A stretch of 64,000 bases of DNA from Saturnia japonica (taxonomy: Eukaryota; Arthropoda; Insecta; Lepidoptera; Saturniidae). The notes below the pieces were generated by a model, which worked only from the letters and a program-made list of their open reading frames with translations, searched no databases and had not been told where the DNA came from. Below, piece by piece: positions 23,593-35,500 of the stretch; within the stretch, counting starts at the first letter, position 1; each line of letters starts with the position of its first letter. Both the position numbers and the translations under genes were made by a program. Where the stretch lies: positions 2,666,001 to 2,730,000 of the forward strand of contig CM065324.1 of assembly GCA_033032175.1 (NCBI GenBank). Reading direction: 5' to 3'.

Positions 23593-25499
23593 AGGTGGGT
23601 GGACCATGGAAGGCCATGCTCCTTTGAAGGCCAACTATAAAAAATTCATAGTTATTGTCTTGTGATGATAAATTCCTTCTACTCACACTAAGCTACATGA
23701 AACTCAAAGACACAGACGCGGCGGCGAGTCGCTCGCGTAGTTATTTTGTTGGTACGGTTCCTCGCTTCGTAGATTTCTGTCTTCGAAGTTAAAATTGTAA
23801 TTCGCGCGCACAGTAAAAGGTAAGTTTTTATGTAAATAACCTATTATTATTTTTTTTTTTTTACAGTAAGTTGTCTTATAAGGATTTGTTATGGTACTAA
23901 AGAAAAAGATAATAAATTTTGCTTCGATTTCAGTTAAAATATCATTATAGTTCCTATGAAAGCCGGTGGTTCCTTACAAAGCCAATCAAAAATTTGACCG
24001 TTGGCCTTGATAGGGTACATGGGCCTTACTAGGAACATTTACAAATCATGAAAATATGAACACTTAGATTTTAGATATAAATACGTACCGGGAAAGTTGA
24101 AACAATGTTTTGTGTTTATAATATTATTATTATTTATAAGGAATATTCTACTTTTTAACTCAGACTGAATAGAGATATCTTTCAAAATTATTTTATTAGA
24201 TGCTGATATATCTTTAAATTTATTTCATGTATATGTTAGTCTGTAAATATCGTTAGAGAATAAGTCGATTGAACAGATGATTACTTTTTAAACGCATATT
24301 TCAGATTTCAAGAATTTCAGGTTCAAAACTTAAAAAAGAGGTAGTACATGGGATGAAGATAGTTAAAGACGTGCCATGGAAGCAGTACAAAATAATCAAC
24401 TTAATACAAATGCTACAGCGTTAAAATTCAATATTCCAAGACGCACACTTTGAAACCATTTACTAAGCGGTAACAGTACTAAAATTATGGGGAAGACAAC
24501 TGTTCTAACAAAACAATTAGAAGAAGAAAACAGCAAAAGATTAAAAATAGAGATGAAGAAAAGTGCAGAAGCTGAAAAGAAATGGTACTGTCATGCATGT
24601 GGCGAGTGTAGAATCGAAGACATGAGACAATGTAGCGAATATCAAAAGTGGTATCACGAGGAGTGTATTGGTCTCGAGAAAGATCTCGTATTTTTATGCT
24701 CAGATTGTGATTAAAATACATATCCAAAATTATTATCCTCTTTAGTTTATAAGTTTATTTCTGAATTTAAGTTTTCTAATATTTTCGTTTTTTAATCTCA
24801 GGAATGGTTGATTTTTAATATTCCTGACAAAACTGACTATGTGCCATTATAAGTTCGTAATAATTAGAGTACTTAGTCCGTAGTGTCTATTATTTTATTA
24901 AATATAAAAAAAGTTGTTATTGATGATAATTGTTGGTTTGGCCTTCGTAGGAACATTTTGGCCTTACAAAGAACGGACCCTTAGGAAGGCCGTTAAAGGT
25001 TAAAAATTTTTTTAATAATTTCATTCTCAAACGCAGTGGTAATTTATTTATTATCAATATAATACTCATTACTATAATTTTTTAGTTATTTCCATTAATA
25101 TATTCTTAGTTATACGATGGTGTTCAAGGAATGTTCGTTGAGTTTTTTAAAGAAGATTATAATGTGTTAAGCATTTAATGTTTCGTTTAAATGGAAGAGC
25201 TTTTAATGTAGTTTTAGAAAAAGCGGATATTTTGATTATTACAACTCTAGTTTTAAGTTGAACGACTGATTATAATATTGGCCTTGTATGGAGCCCTGTT
25301 CCTTGCAAGGCCATTTGGAAGAGCTTATTAAAAGTTAAGTTTAATAAATAGTGATAATATCTAGAATAAAAAAAAGTAATTTATATATTACACAATAAAA
25401 CAAAGTGTTAATTAATCATTTGTTTCTTTCATTTATCCAGTAAATGAACTAATAAAAATTGTTTATTCGTTACAGTGGCCTTCCATGGTCCACACACCT
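23593..25499 (+). mobile_element. Pogo/Tigger-like DNA transposon, internally deleted, with TIRs and TA duplications
   Basis: The ends are inverted copies of AGGTGKGTGGACCATGG running to about 24 bp with one mismatch, flanked by TA at 23591-23592 and 25500-25501, the target duplication of Tc1/mariner/pogo elements. Inside are a CpG-rich leader ending in donor GTAAGT (after 23819), an acceptor TATTTCAG near 24304, then a decayed transposase. Its helix-turn-helix (psq type) has two in-frame stops, and it is followed directly by a C-terminal zinc finger. The whole DDE catalytic core is missing. Subterminal GGCCTT...AGGAAC motifs occur near both ends. Confidence 0.85.
24334..24717 (+). pseudogene. 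Transposase remnant: psq-type HTH joined to PHD-like finger
   Basis: Frame from 24334: RGSTWDED, stop, RRAMEAVQNN, then ATALKFNIPRRTL, stop, NHLLSG. This is the HTH_psq pattern of pogo/CENP-B-type transposases. From the ATG at 24487 a 75-aa ORF continues with TVLTKQLEEE, a charged helix, and CHAC...QC..Y..WYH..C....CSDC. That is a PHD-like C4HC3 finger in which the fourth ligand is Tyr52 instead of Cys. Compared with full elements, about 300 or more codons between HTH and finger are gone, with the junction near 24525. It cannot make active transposase. Confidence 0.75.
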
Positions 25500-25601
25500 T
25501 AGGCCTTCTATGGCTGCGTTTTGATCAATGTATGGGAAAAGAAAGCTATAAATTCATGTTTCAAGAATAAAGTTAACATTCACGGAACGCCCGGTAGATG
25601 T

Positions 25602-27050
25602 GACCCGTACCGCTCCACTTGATTGTTGGATATAGACTGGGTGATACTGAAACATGTTAAACCAAAAGAAAGTCACTGTGAATATGTTTATTTTATTACA
25701 ATGTGTATAGTGGTCCTGACCGTACCACTCCACTTGATTGTTGGATATACCCTGGATGATACCGAAACACGTTAGACTAAAAGAAAGTCACTGTGAATAT
25801 GTTTATTTTATTACAATGTGTATAGTGGTCCTGACCCGTACCACTCCACTTGATTGTTGGATATACCCTGGATGATACCGAAACACGTTAGACTAAAAGA
25901 AAGTCACTGTGAATATGTTTATTTTATTACAATGTGTATAGTGGTCCTGACCCGTACCACTCCACTTGATTGTTGGATATACCCTGGATGATACCGAAAC
26001 ACGTTAGACTAAAAGAAATTCACTGTGAAGGTGTTTATTTTATTACAATGTGTATAGTGGTCCTGACCCGTACCACTCCACTTGATTGTTGGATATACCC
26101 TGGATGATACCGAAACACGTTAGACTAAAAGAAATTCACTGTGAAGGTGTTTATTTTATTACAATGTGTATAGTGGTCCTGACCCGTACCACTCCACTTG
26201 ATTGTTGGATATACCCTGGATGATACCGAAACACGTTAGACTAAAAGAAATTCACTGTGAAGGTGTTTATTTTATTACAATGTGTATTGTGGTCCTGACC
26301 CGTACCACTCCACTTGATTGTTGGATATACCCGGGATGATACCGAAACACGTTAGACTAAAAGAAATTCACTGTGAAGGTGTTTATTTTATTACAATGTG
26401 TATTGTGGTCCTGACCCGTACCACTCCACTTGATTGTTGGATATACCCTGGATGATACCGAAACACGTTAGACTAAAAGAAATTCACTGTGAAGGTGTTT
26501 ATTTTATTACAATGTGTATTGTGGTCCTGACCCGTACCACTCCACTTGATTGTTGGATATACCCTGGATGATACCGAAACACGTTAGACTAAAAGAAATT
26601 CACTGTGAAGGTGTTTATTTTATTACAATGTGTATTGTGGTCCTGACCCGTACCACTCCACTTGATTGTTGGATATACCCTGGATGATACCGAAACACGT
26701 TAGACTAAAAGAAATTCACTGTGAAGGTGTTTATTTTATTACAATGTGTATTGTGGTCCTGACCCGTACCACTCCACTTGATTGTTGGATATACCCTGGA
26801 TGATACCGAAACACGTTAGACTAAAAGAAATTCACTGTGAAGGTGTTTATTTTATTACAATGTGTATTGTGGTCCTGACCCGTACCACTCCACTTGATTG
26901 TTGGATATACCCTGGATGATACCGAAACACGTTAGACTAAAAGAAATTCACTGTGAAGGTGTTTATTTTATTACAATGTGTATTGTGGTCCTGACCCCTA
27001 CCACTCCACGTGATTGTTGGATGTAAACCGGGTGATACCGAAACACGTTA
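25602..27050 (+). repeat. 116-bp satellite array, 12 full copies plus a half copy
   Basis: Unit starts (GACC) are at 25602, 25718, 25833, 25949, 26065, 26181, 26297, 26413, 26529, 26645, 26761, 26877 and 26993: spacing 116, with one 115 where a single C is lost. The unit contains CCACTTGATTGTTGG and ATACCGAAACACGTT. Middle and right copies are almost identical; the first copy and the last half copy are most divergent. Copies 2-5 carry TATAGTGG, copies 6 onward TATTGTGG. Confidence 0.97.
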
Positions 27051-29299
27051 TTAGGTACTTAATGTGTATGGTAGTATCGATCCCTACAAACCGCTTTTAA
27101 TTATGTTCATGTTTTAACATGAAACTTTAAAATGATCCAGTTTGTTTATTTAAAAAAAATACGAACTCGGCTCCACACCGCCAACGTTGCGACCAAAGTT
27201 TCGCCACGCCAACCACCACTAACATTGTGGCCAGAAACCGGTGTAACCCGCCGCATTAGACGTTTCACATCAAAATATGTGATACTAAAGTGCCTAGCAT
27301 CCAGGGTTTTTCATTTCGTTTAGGAACGCATCCTAATCAATTAACGAATGTACGTACGTATACAATGTAGTGTTTTGTCTCCGGCATGGGAATCCCCGTC
27401 ACAACTAGAAATCTCAAATGTTAGAGGGGAAGAGTTTCAATGTCAAGTATTTGCCCCGGTTTGGATATCATACATCTGGGGCAAAGTATTTTCCCCATTT
27501 CGGGTTATCATAGATCTGCAACTGCGGTCAGGTATAACAACTCGGTAAGCCGAAACTGGAAATTTCAAGGCACAAAACAGCGTGACGTAAAGAGGAAAAT
27601 GTTTTATGACTTTTAACCAAAGGTAATCTATGTACACAAGCCGAAATAAAAATACAAAAGTATAGAATAATTGATTTTTATTTCATGTAACTTCTTTTAC
27701 TATGTCCAAGCATTGCAGGCGTTAACATAATAATTTTATATAAACTACACAACAATATAATAAGATATTTAAACTCTCTATATCGATCGAAAATAGAAAA
27801 ACTTTGGTTACTAGCTTATTCGTACATTAAATTTTTTTAAATTGGTGTTTCTTTTTTATAGTATTTTGAGTATTTTTTGAAATAGCAAATTATGACCACT
27901 GACGGCTTTAAGGGGTCACACTGTTACATTGGGCCCCGTGCTGCCTTAATTCGCCTCTGAGCTTGGCCAATAAAAAGCTACTGCTGATAGAGCCGAAGCC
28001 ATAACTAAAGCCGGTACTGTTCATGACAATATACCTGGTCAAGCCCTGATGAAAGTTAGAGGACTAGAAAGAACGGTACCTTATTTAAGCATTATTCATA
28101 CTTAAAAAAATACACTAGACATAACAACGCCCATTATTATCACATATAGGAAACGATCATCTATGATGAATATTTACAATAATCAGCTAGGTGATGAGTT
28201 TTTATACTAAATTTGATGAATACAAAATTATTAAAATGAAGATATAAGTACCTATTGATTTTTATATAACTGGCATCATGAAAGTTTATTTTACTGGCAA
28301 CACCCCGTAACAATTGCTCGTAAACTATTTTATGTCTAATAATCTTTGCTTTGTAGTATGTAAAGTAAGGAGTATCTACTTTGAATATTAGACATGTCCT
28401 AAAAATGCATTTGGCATTGAACATGGCGTTACTATCGTAAAAGTGGCAACTTCAGACCAGTCTTTTGATTCATTAGAGCTATTTCGGTCAATTATATTAT
28501 AAGTAAAAAGGCATAAAATGGTTTCCTACATGATAGCTTCACAAAACAAAAGGCACACTTTTAATAACAGCAGCGAAAATGAGATAAGTATATCCTGTGC
28601 TTCGAGCCGGCGCGGCGCGGCGCGTCACTGGTCTGGGTTTGCTAACCTAGCATAGTTTTCTATGCCTTTTTAGTTATAATATCATTGATTTCGGTCATTT
28701 TGATGGACTCTTTTTTTAGTTGAAAGCCAATAAGTATGCATTAATTATTTCTACTATCCATACTTTGCAGTTTTAGGTGAATTCTATTAAATAATCATTT
28801 CCTCAGTTTAACAATTATTTATTCACTCTGAAATTACTTGAAAATTTATTTTCGCTAAATATCGAGTTGGATGGTTGCCTGATTTTGTTAGAAAATAATA
28901 CCAAGTAGAAAAAAAAACAACTTTTTACAAAAACTCGTCACCATAAGGCACAAAATATAATGTGGCTTCAAGCCTAAATCTACGAACAGCAGGACATAAA
29001 TATATATATATATATATATGTACAGATTTGGCCCCAAAAGTAACACTGTCGACAATACACACTAAAGTTATTACATCACACGAAAACGTATTATTCTAAT
29101 TATTTATATATTATATATTTTTCTCTCAATCGAGACACAATTAATTACGTTTTTCTTAAAAATAGAAACAGATTTTTACTGACAATTTATTTTTCGTATC
29201 ATATGAAAACAATAACACGTTTCAAAATATTTTATCACACCAATTTATATATAAAATAACAGAATTCTTCTTCTTGTTTTTGCGACACAAATAGCCGAT
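27051..29299. other. No gene seen
   Basis: Short GC-richer patches at 27165-27300, 27380-27560 and 28600-28630 (GGCGCGGCGCGGCGCG), otherwise AT-rich. The ORFs here are short and unlike protein families. Confidence 0.45.
28998..29021. repeat. (TA)n microsatellite
   Basis: About eleven TA units. Similar short (AT)n tracts at 15976, 33100, 40877-40918 and 51330. Confidence 0.9.
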
Positions 29300-29560
29300 T
29301 ACAATCTTTTCCAATATATAATGTGGGGTTTTCCGACAAGATGGTGGGTCTGTTGTCAGAACTATCTAGGGAGTTAGAGACATCTCAAAATGCATGTTTT
29401 CTGATTTATATTTATAATCCACTTCACTCAAGCACAACAACCATACTAAATCACGCAAAATGCCACCAATATTGTATAATATAGGTTCAAAAAGCCTAAA
29501 TTAATAAATAAAAAATAAAAAACTCAACATGTCCCTTCAAGTTCTCGCCAAAAACTCGAC
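29300..29560 (-). repeat. Repeat K
   Basis: TTGTCAGAACTATCTAGGG, TTATAATCCACTT, CACGCAAAATGCCACCAA; related blocks at 61225-61420 and, inverted, 60200-60250. Confidence 0.5.
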
Positions 29561-29616
29561 ATAACATAATTTCATAATAAATAGTTTATAACTGTTATAG
29601 ATAGTATTCTAATTAT

Positions 29617-29800
29617 GTGAGTGCTAGCACGCACGGGTGACTTTTGTCACTGTGACTATTTCGTCACCATATTGTCCGGTCCTATGGAAATGTTAGGAGG
29701 CGCTCGCACGTTTCGACGTGACAAAACAGTTTAACCATAGCCTTGACAAAAGAGACAGCAGTCACGGCGACAAAGGTCACCCGTGCGCACTAGCACTAAC
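29617..29800. mobile_element. Candidate MITE, 184 bp
   Basis: Left 41 bp and right 41 bp are inverted copies with 35 of 41 matches, both containing GCACGGGTGAC and TTTGTC. There is no coding capacity. The target duplication is unclear (AT/TTA-rich on both sides). Confidence 0.7.
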
Positions 29801-30369
29801 ATTAATAAAAAACGTTATTGATGTTAATGAACAGTGGAAATAACGAGCCACCGAGTCACCACACTCTAGTCGAGCCGTGTTATTTATATTTGCTTGCAAG
29901 AAGAATATAATGTTTTTTTTCTTATATTTGTTTTATTTTGACGATTTTTTACATTTAGAAATCTGTCTAACTTGTTAAGTGTGGTACTTCAGAGAAATTA
30001 CTTGATTACACGTACCGAGTAACAATGGCGGAACATCAAAATGTCACTAGGTCAACAGAGTGATCGATCAAGGCGAGTGTAACTTTATATGTATATTTTA
30101 ACTTAACATCGAGTCTAGCTATATATGTATATACTAGTGAGACAATGTATTGTAAACAAATACCAAATAGGCAATACAGTAGGTATCGCGAGTGTGTGTG
30201 CATGCCGAGTGGGATAACGCGAAGTGGGCACTCGGCCTAGTAAGTAGAATTGGGTCTGAGTGACTGTATACATATATATATGTATATATAGTTAGTTAGA
30301 TTGAATTAGTCACTGTCATTAGTAATTGCGAATTAGTCAGATCGCGACTTATTTGAATGTACGGTAACA

Positions 30370-30505
30370 GCTCAAACCGAGGTTCTGCCACTTTGGCTCC
30401 CTTGAGTACCTTCCGCGCTAGCCCTCAAGCCCGGAGACTCTGTCAAAGCCTTTAATGGCTCCAGGAACATTAAAGCTAACAGTACAGTTCGAAAAAAAAC
30501 ATCGT
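30370..30505 (+). repeat. GC-rich repeat G, 3' fragment
   Basis: AACCGAGGTTCTGCCACTTT, CCTTTAATGGCTCCAGG, CTAACAGTACAGTTC then A8: same order and end as the 2790 copy. Confidence 0.65.
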
Positions 30506-32202
30506 AGTGACAGTTTCGCTACTACTCGGCCGAGCACTCAGTGATATGTTTACACGTACCGAGTACTCAGAGGAGAGCACTGTCTCGCTATTCTACTCGA
30601 TTCGTGTAATCAAGGCGAAACAGCAATTGTAGATGTACAAAAAAAAATTGTAGTATTTCATGATTTGTTTTTTTTTTTTAATTTTTAACCGATAAAGTTT
30701 TACCTCCCGCTCGCTTTTCCTATTTGCCCCATCAAGTTTGTTAGAATTAGAAGTATCCATGACTCAAACTTGTTGCTGTTATTTGAATTAATAAATTTGT
30801 AACAATGTAAGAGTCACAATTAATGTAAAAACCTCGCAATTGAAATGGCGGGATATGTACAACGAGACCAAGTAAACTAGACGAACGAGTAAAATTCTTT
30901 TCAATACAGTAAGTAAAATAATAATATAATAATAAAAATCGATTACTAAATGTTAAATTATTGATTGATCTGAAAAATTAAATTAGATGAACATATTATT
31001 AACTTTGTAAATAGAGAATTAAGATATCTTTTATTTTCTACTTGGCATGTTCACGTAATAAGATCATATTGGCTTTCTCTTATGCAGGTCAAGGAATCTG
31101 TTCAATGCATTGAAGTAAATATTACAACATTATATTCATTCATCATAATTAGGGTTACCATTGCATAAAAAATATATTTTCGTTACATTTTATATCATAT
31201 ACCAATGCATATAACATCTAAAAACATATATACCTATGTTAAAAAAAAAAACTAATTATCGATTAATTTAAAATAATTAACTAACTTTCAAAATCTATAC
31301 AACAGTTATAATATTTCAAATAAATTATATCTAGAACATCTGACAGTCTTACCTTAACCAATGTTACTTGACATTCACAACACTAATTCTGGTCACATTT
31401 GTATCGATAAGCTTAATTCTGTATTTTCTTTGAAATGAATAATCATTTTAGCAATCGAGATCATCTATCATTTGTTTATTTTTCTTTTAGTATCTAATAT
31501 ACATTTTTTATATAAAATTATATACTCTTTATATTCATAAGAACAAATCGCAGTCGACAGTTTATATAAACCCTTACATTAAGAGCAACGTATTCATTTT
31601 AAACTTCCAAATTTTATCATCGACTAAAACAAATTTAAAAAGACTCATCTCAAATTGCAACGTATTCATATAATTTTTACAAAAAATTAATGACGAGTAA
31701 TATTAATAAAATGTAACATTAATATACTTAAAACAGATTTATTATTAGGCTGCAAATACAAATAAAAAAATAATTCAGTCACTACAAATTTTGTTATTCT
31801 GATTGGGTTTCCTAAAAGGTGTATCATCAAAAACAAATCATAAGAATAAAGCTCTGCAATTATTTAAAAAATGCATCAATATTGAAAGTACACTTTTTAA
31901 ATTACAGTGTAATATAAATAAAGAGCCCTAAACAATCATATCATCTAAAAATCCTACGTATTAACCGCGGTAACGTTTACAAGCAGATTACATGAGAATA
32001 AAAGCGTTTATTCTCTTTATAATATTGGCATATTATTTTATTTATATTATTTGTTTATATTTACTTCCCCGATTATATTTCATTTGGCAATTATCTAGAT
32101 ACTTCTAGGTAATAGACATCAGACAAAAGGCATTTAAAATAAAACTTCGAAAGACTGTATTTCCATATTTTTCAAAATCAGTGTGGTTATCTTCTTAAAA
32201 TA
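30506..32202. other. No gene seen downstream of RhoGAP
   Basis: Very AT-rich; may hold part of a long RhoGAP 3' UTR, but nothing marks its end. Confidence 0.4.
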
Positions 32203-32208
32203 TTTATT
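32203..32208 (-). terminator. Candidate poly(A) signal of the RhoGAP gene
   Basis: AATAAA on the minus strand, 149 nt past the stop codon. Other AATAAA sites lie further down (for example near 32005), so the true 3' end is open. Confidence 0.35.
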
Positions 32209-32356
32209 ATTTTACCGCTCTTTTGACCCTAAGATGTTTTGATAGACAATTATTGAGAAACTTCACTTGAACCGTTGAATTATAAATATTACAACAGTTT
32301 TACTACTCTATTGTCATAAATAAAACATTTCCCGGAATGTTATTTCATTATAAAAA

Positions 32357-32561
32357 TCACGCTTTCTTTTTAGATTTACTATTATCGTCTTGGAATATCT
32401 CTCTAAATTCGTTTAACAGTATTTCTACGACGTTGTTTTGCTGTATGCAGTCGACTGCGATGTTGTGCGCTTGTTCCGCGGGCGCCCAAAGCAACGTTGG
32501 GCCGAAAACAATCGCCAGATTGGCTGTGTGCATTCTATTTTGCTCGCTTTTTTGCGTTACC
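32357..32561 (-). CDS. RhoGAP exon 12 (C-terminus and stop)
   Basis: Acceptor TTAAATTACAG; 205 nt including the TGA at 32359-32357. Encodes residues 489-556. NLAIVFGPTLLW holds the conserved Asn and the FGPTL motif; IQQNNVVEILLNEF is the last GAP helix; the tail ends KSKKKA. Confidence 0.96.
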
Positions 32562-35500
32562 CTGTAATTTAAAAACATTATTTAATTTTCTATTTTGCTG
32601 TAAAATAGTATCCCGTCAGCGAGTATCATATTTTAATTATCCCGATGTTAAGAAAAGGAAAAGAAGACAGGTTAAGAAAATTAATATTTACTGCTGACAA
32701 TATTAAAGATCTTAAATCGCAGAGTGGAAATAAGAAAGGTTCCAGACCTACAAATTTTTTTGTACCAGGGTTTAAAAATATCAATGGCAAGAACGACATT
32801 GAATGCATTTTATATAAAGTCTGCGCTAGATATATATACATTTTTAATTATAATATATAAGTCGCTCATCCAATAAAACAACGACGTATTTACATTTAAC
32901 TAATTTATCAGTAGAAACATTCAAAAGTTTTGAATTTATGAATATTTAGCAAATTAAGCCAATTTCCTAACGACATTCACTCCCTCTATCATAAAATATT
33001 GTAAAAACAATTGTGATATTTTTTCTATAGATACTTTTTCTAACAGGAACATAGGACAGCAAAATGTCATTTTCGGCTTTTTTGTAATTACAATGTCATA
33101 GTATATATATATATTATATCATGTCATATCATTGTAGTTTTGGATGAGCGAAGTATGAATAAATAATTAATGTTTTCACAATATCCTATAAAATGTATGT
33201 GAATTGTGAAAATGTATGTAAATTATTTAATATATTACAGTAGGTATAGAATCATTGGCGTATTATATTTTGAGCAGGGTGATCCGTGGATGTTAGGCTA
33301 CAAACCGAAAATCGAGTTTTATTTCGGTTAATTTTATATTTCTACTGGGTATTCGGCACGTAGGATTAGCAACTTGTGCTGTATGGTTAATCCAGCATTA
33401 GACAGCCCCCTCCACCTAGAAAATAATCCCAGGTATGCCATGTACAAAATAAATAAGTAATCTCACCTTAGTAAATGTTCTAATATGTACTTTAGAGTGT
33501 CTCTGTTACATTGCGGTAGGATCTGGATAATATCTCTGAATTCTTTTATCTTCGCCTCTTTCGGCTTTATTGCTGAAATGAATGAAGGAATATACTTAGT
33601 AAAATAACTAACCCATCTCAATGGTCTCTGTAATTTTGAAGCTATGATGGCAGTTATTGTTAGAAAGTTAATGAAAACAGCATGGTGGTAGAGCATTTCC
33701 TAAATGCCCGCATGACTAGCTACAACTTTCAAGTTAAAAACTGTCGACAAGCACTTATTGTAGGTGTGTTCCGGAAGATGCACTTGAGAGCCAGTTTTCC
33801 ACTAAGCTTAGCGTGCTACCATCTTGGACTGCATCGTCACTTAATATCAAGAGTAAAGCTAACCTTTATTAGGGTAACCTACAAAGTACAAAAAATTCAA
33901 TCATTTTTATTTATTTTATGTAATGACAGTGAAATGAGATACTCAAAACAGATCTACCTAATATCTACGTTTTATCTAATAGGATTGTTCCGGCATTTAA
34001 GAATAGTTTCTTAGCAACTTTGGTTTCGATAATTGAATATAGGACTTTTAAACCACCTCAGCGATACTACGATTTGATGTTAAGTAGAGTTTACAGAGTG
34101 ACAATTACTGAATGTTAATTATCTATCGGAACTCATTGTTGTCATACTGGTCTGAAATTACTACAAGTAAAGAAACATATTTTATTTATTATATTGACTA
34201 GTATGTATCACCCTCAAGTTAAAAATCTGTCGTTAAACACTACACTTTTTTTCAACTGGTGCCTCAGTGTGTCACATCTGCCACTGTCATGAAAGTACAT
34301 ATTGTATTTTAGAGTTCAACTCATTTTTTATCTGTGATATTTATGTTTAATCATTGTGAATATATATAAAAATTTATATAATACGTATATTCAACATAGT
34401 CTAGTATTTTTATATAATAAACTAGCAGTGCCCGTGGCTTCGCTCACGTGGAATACAAAATGCCCGCGCGAATCTTGCTCCTTCGCTCTCTGCTATTTTA
34501 AAGACAAAAATACTTATTGTGGGTGTTTCTTGGAAGATAGATATATACTCTACCGGAATTTTTTGTAGGTCTTTTTAATGCATATAATTATGTGGTACAT
34601 TAATTTGCTATAACTCTTATGGTTTACTCAGCATAAGCCATTAAGGCACCCGAATTGATTCACCATGACCAGTTTCTTTTAATTTGTGCGGAACCGTAAT
34701 TCTTTTTCTAAAATTAAAGTACCCTAAGTTACTCCCTATAAATTCAGCTATCTACCAGTGAAAGTTCCGTCAAAATCGGTCCAACCGTTTCGGAGATTAC
34801 CCGGAACAAACAGATAGACAGACAAGAATTTTTAAAATGGCCTTTTTGTTATACGTATAATATATACTTTCATACGTATTTAGTAAAAAAACTTATTTTG
34901 ACATTACAAACAGACACTTCGATTTTATTAATTGTTTAGATTGGTGGCTATACTATGAAGAATATATAAGAAATTATTCAGGCAAATCGAAATTGACGTT
35001 CTCTGTACTGATTTCGAAGTTAGCTGTGCTAAATAATCTAATAATATAACGTAAAATATAATCAAAAATACGGAATGTGTAAATACGACCGACCAAGTCG
35101 TGTATGGAATTGAGAACTAGTCCCAAAAGCTAACATGTCACCAACATCAAACACAAAACAAAAAAACACGTAGCAAATACTTACAACAAGCGGCGAGAAT
35201 CCTATCAAATAAGGCGCAGGGTATTAAAGGCTCCTTTAACTCTCTGAAGAAGAGTTTCAGGGAGCCTGTGAGCACGTGAACGTCGCTGTTGTTCTTTATC
35301 ACCGATAGATTGTTCTGGTCGATCTGAAAATGTGACGACCATTTTAAAATCATAACATCGAATTACCTACTTTTTAAATGGCAATTCAGTCATGGAAGAG
35401 TCACTTAGTCACTTGGAGTTATTGTATAGAACCATATAAAGATTATATATATTTTACTAGTTTTGAATAAATTAATCCCATAATGCACTTTTTGATTCAT

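Noticed and set aside
24485..24727. Minus-strand 80-aa ORF opposite the transposon finger
   Set aside because: Shadow of the plus-strand zinc-finger frame; hydrophobic and domain-free.
25602..27050. CRISPR-like array
   Set aside because: Whole 116-bp units repeat with no unique spacers; a satellite in a eukaryotic genome.
28600..28632. GGCGCGGCGCGGCGCG patch as a CpG-island promoter
   Set aside because: Only about 30 bp long with no initiator or exon nearby.
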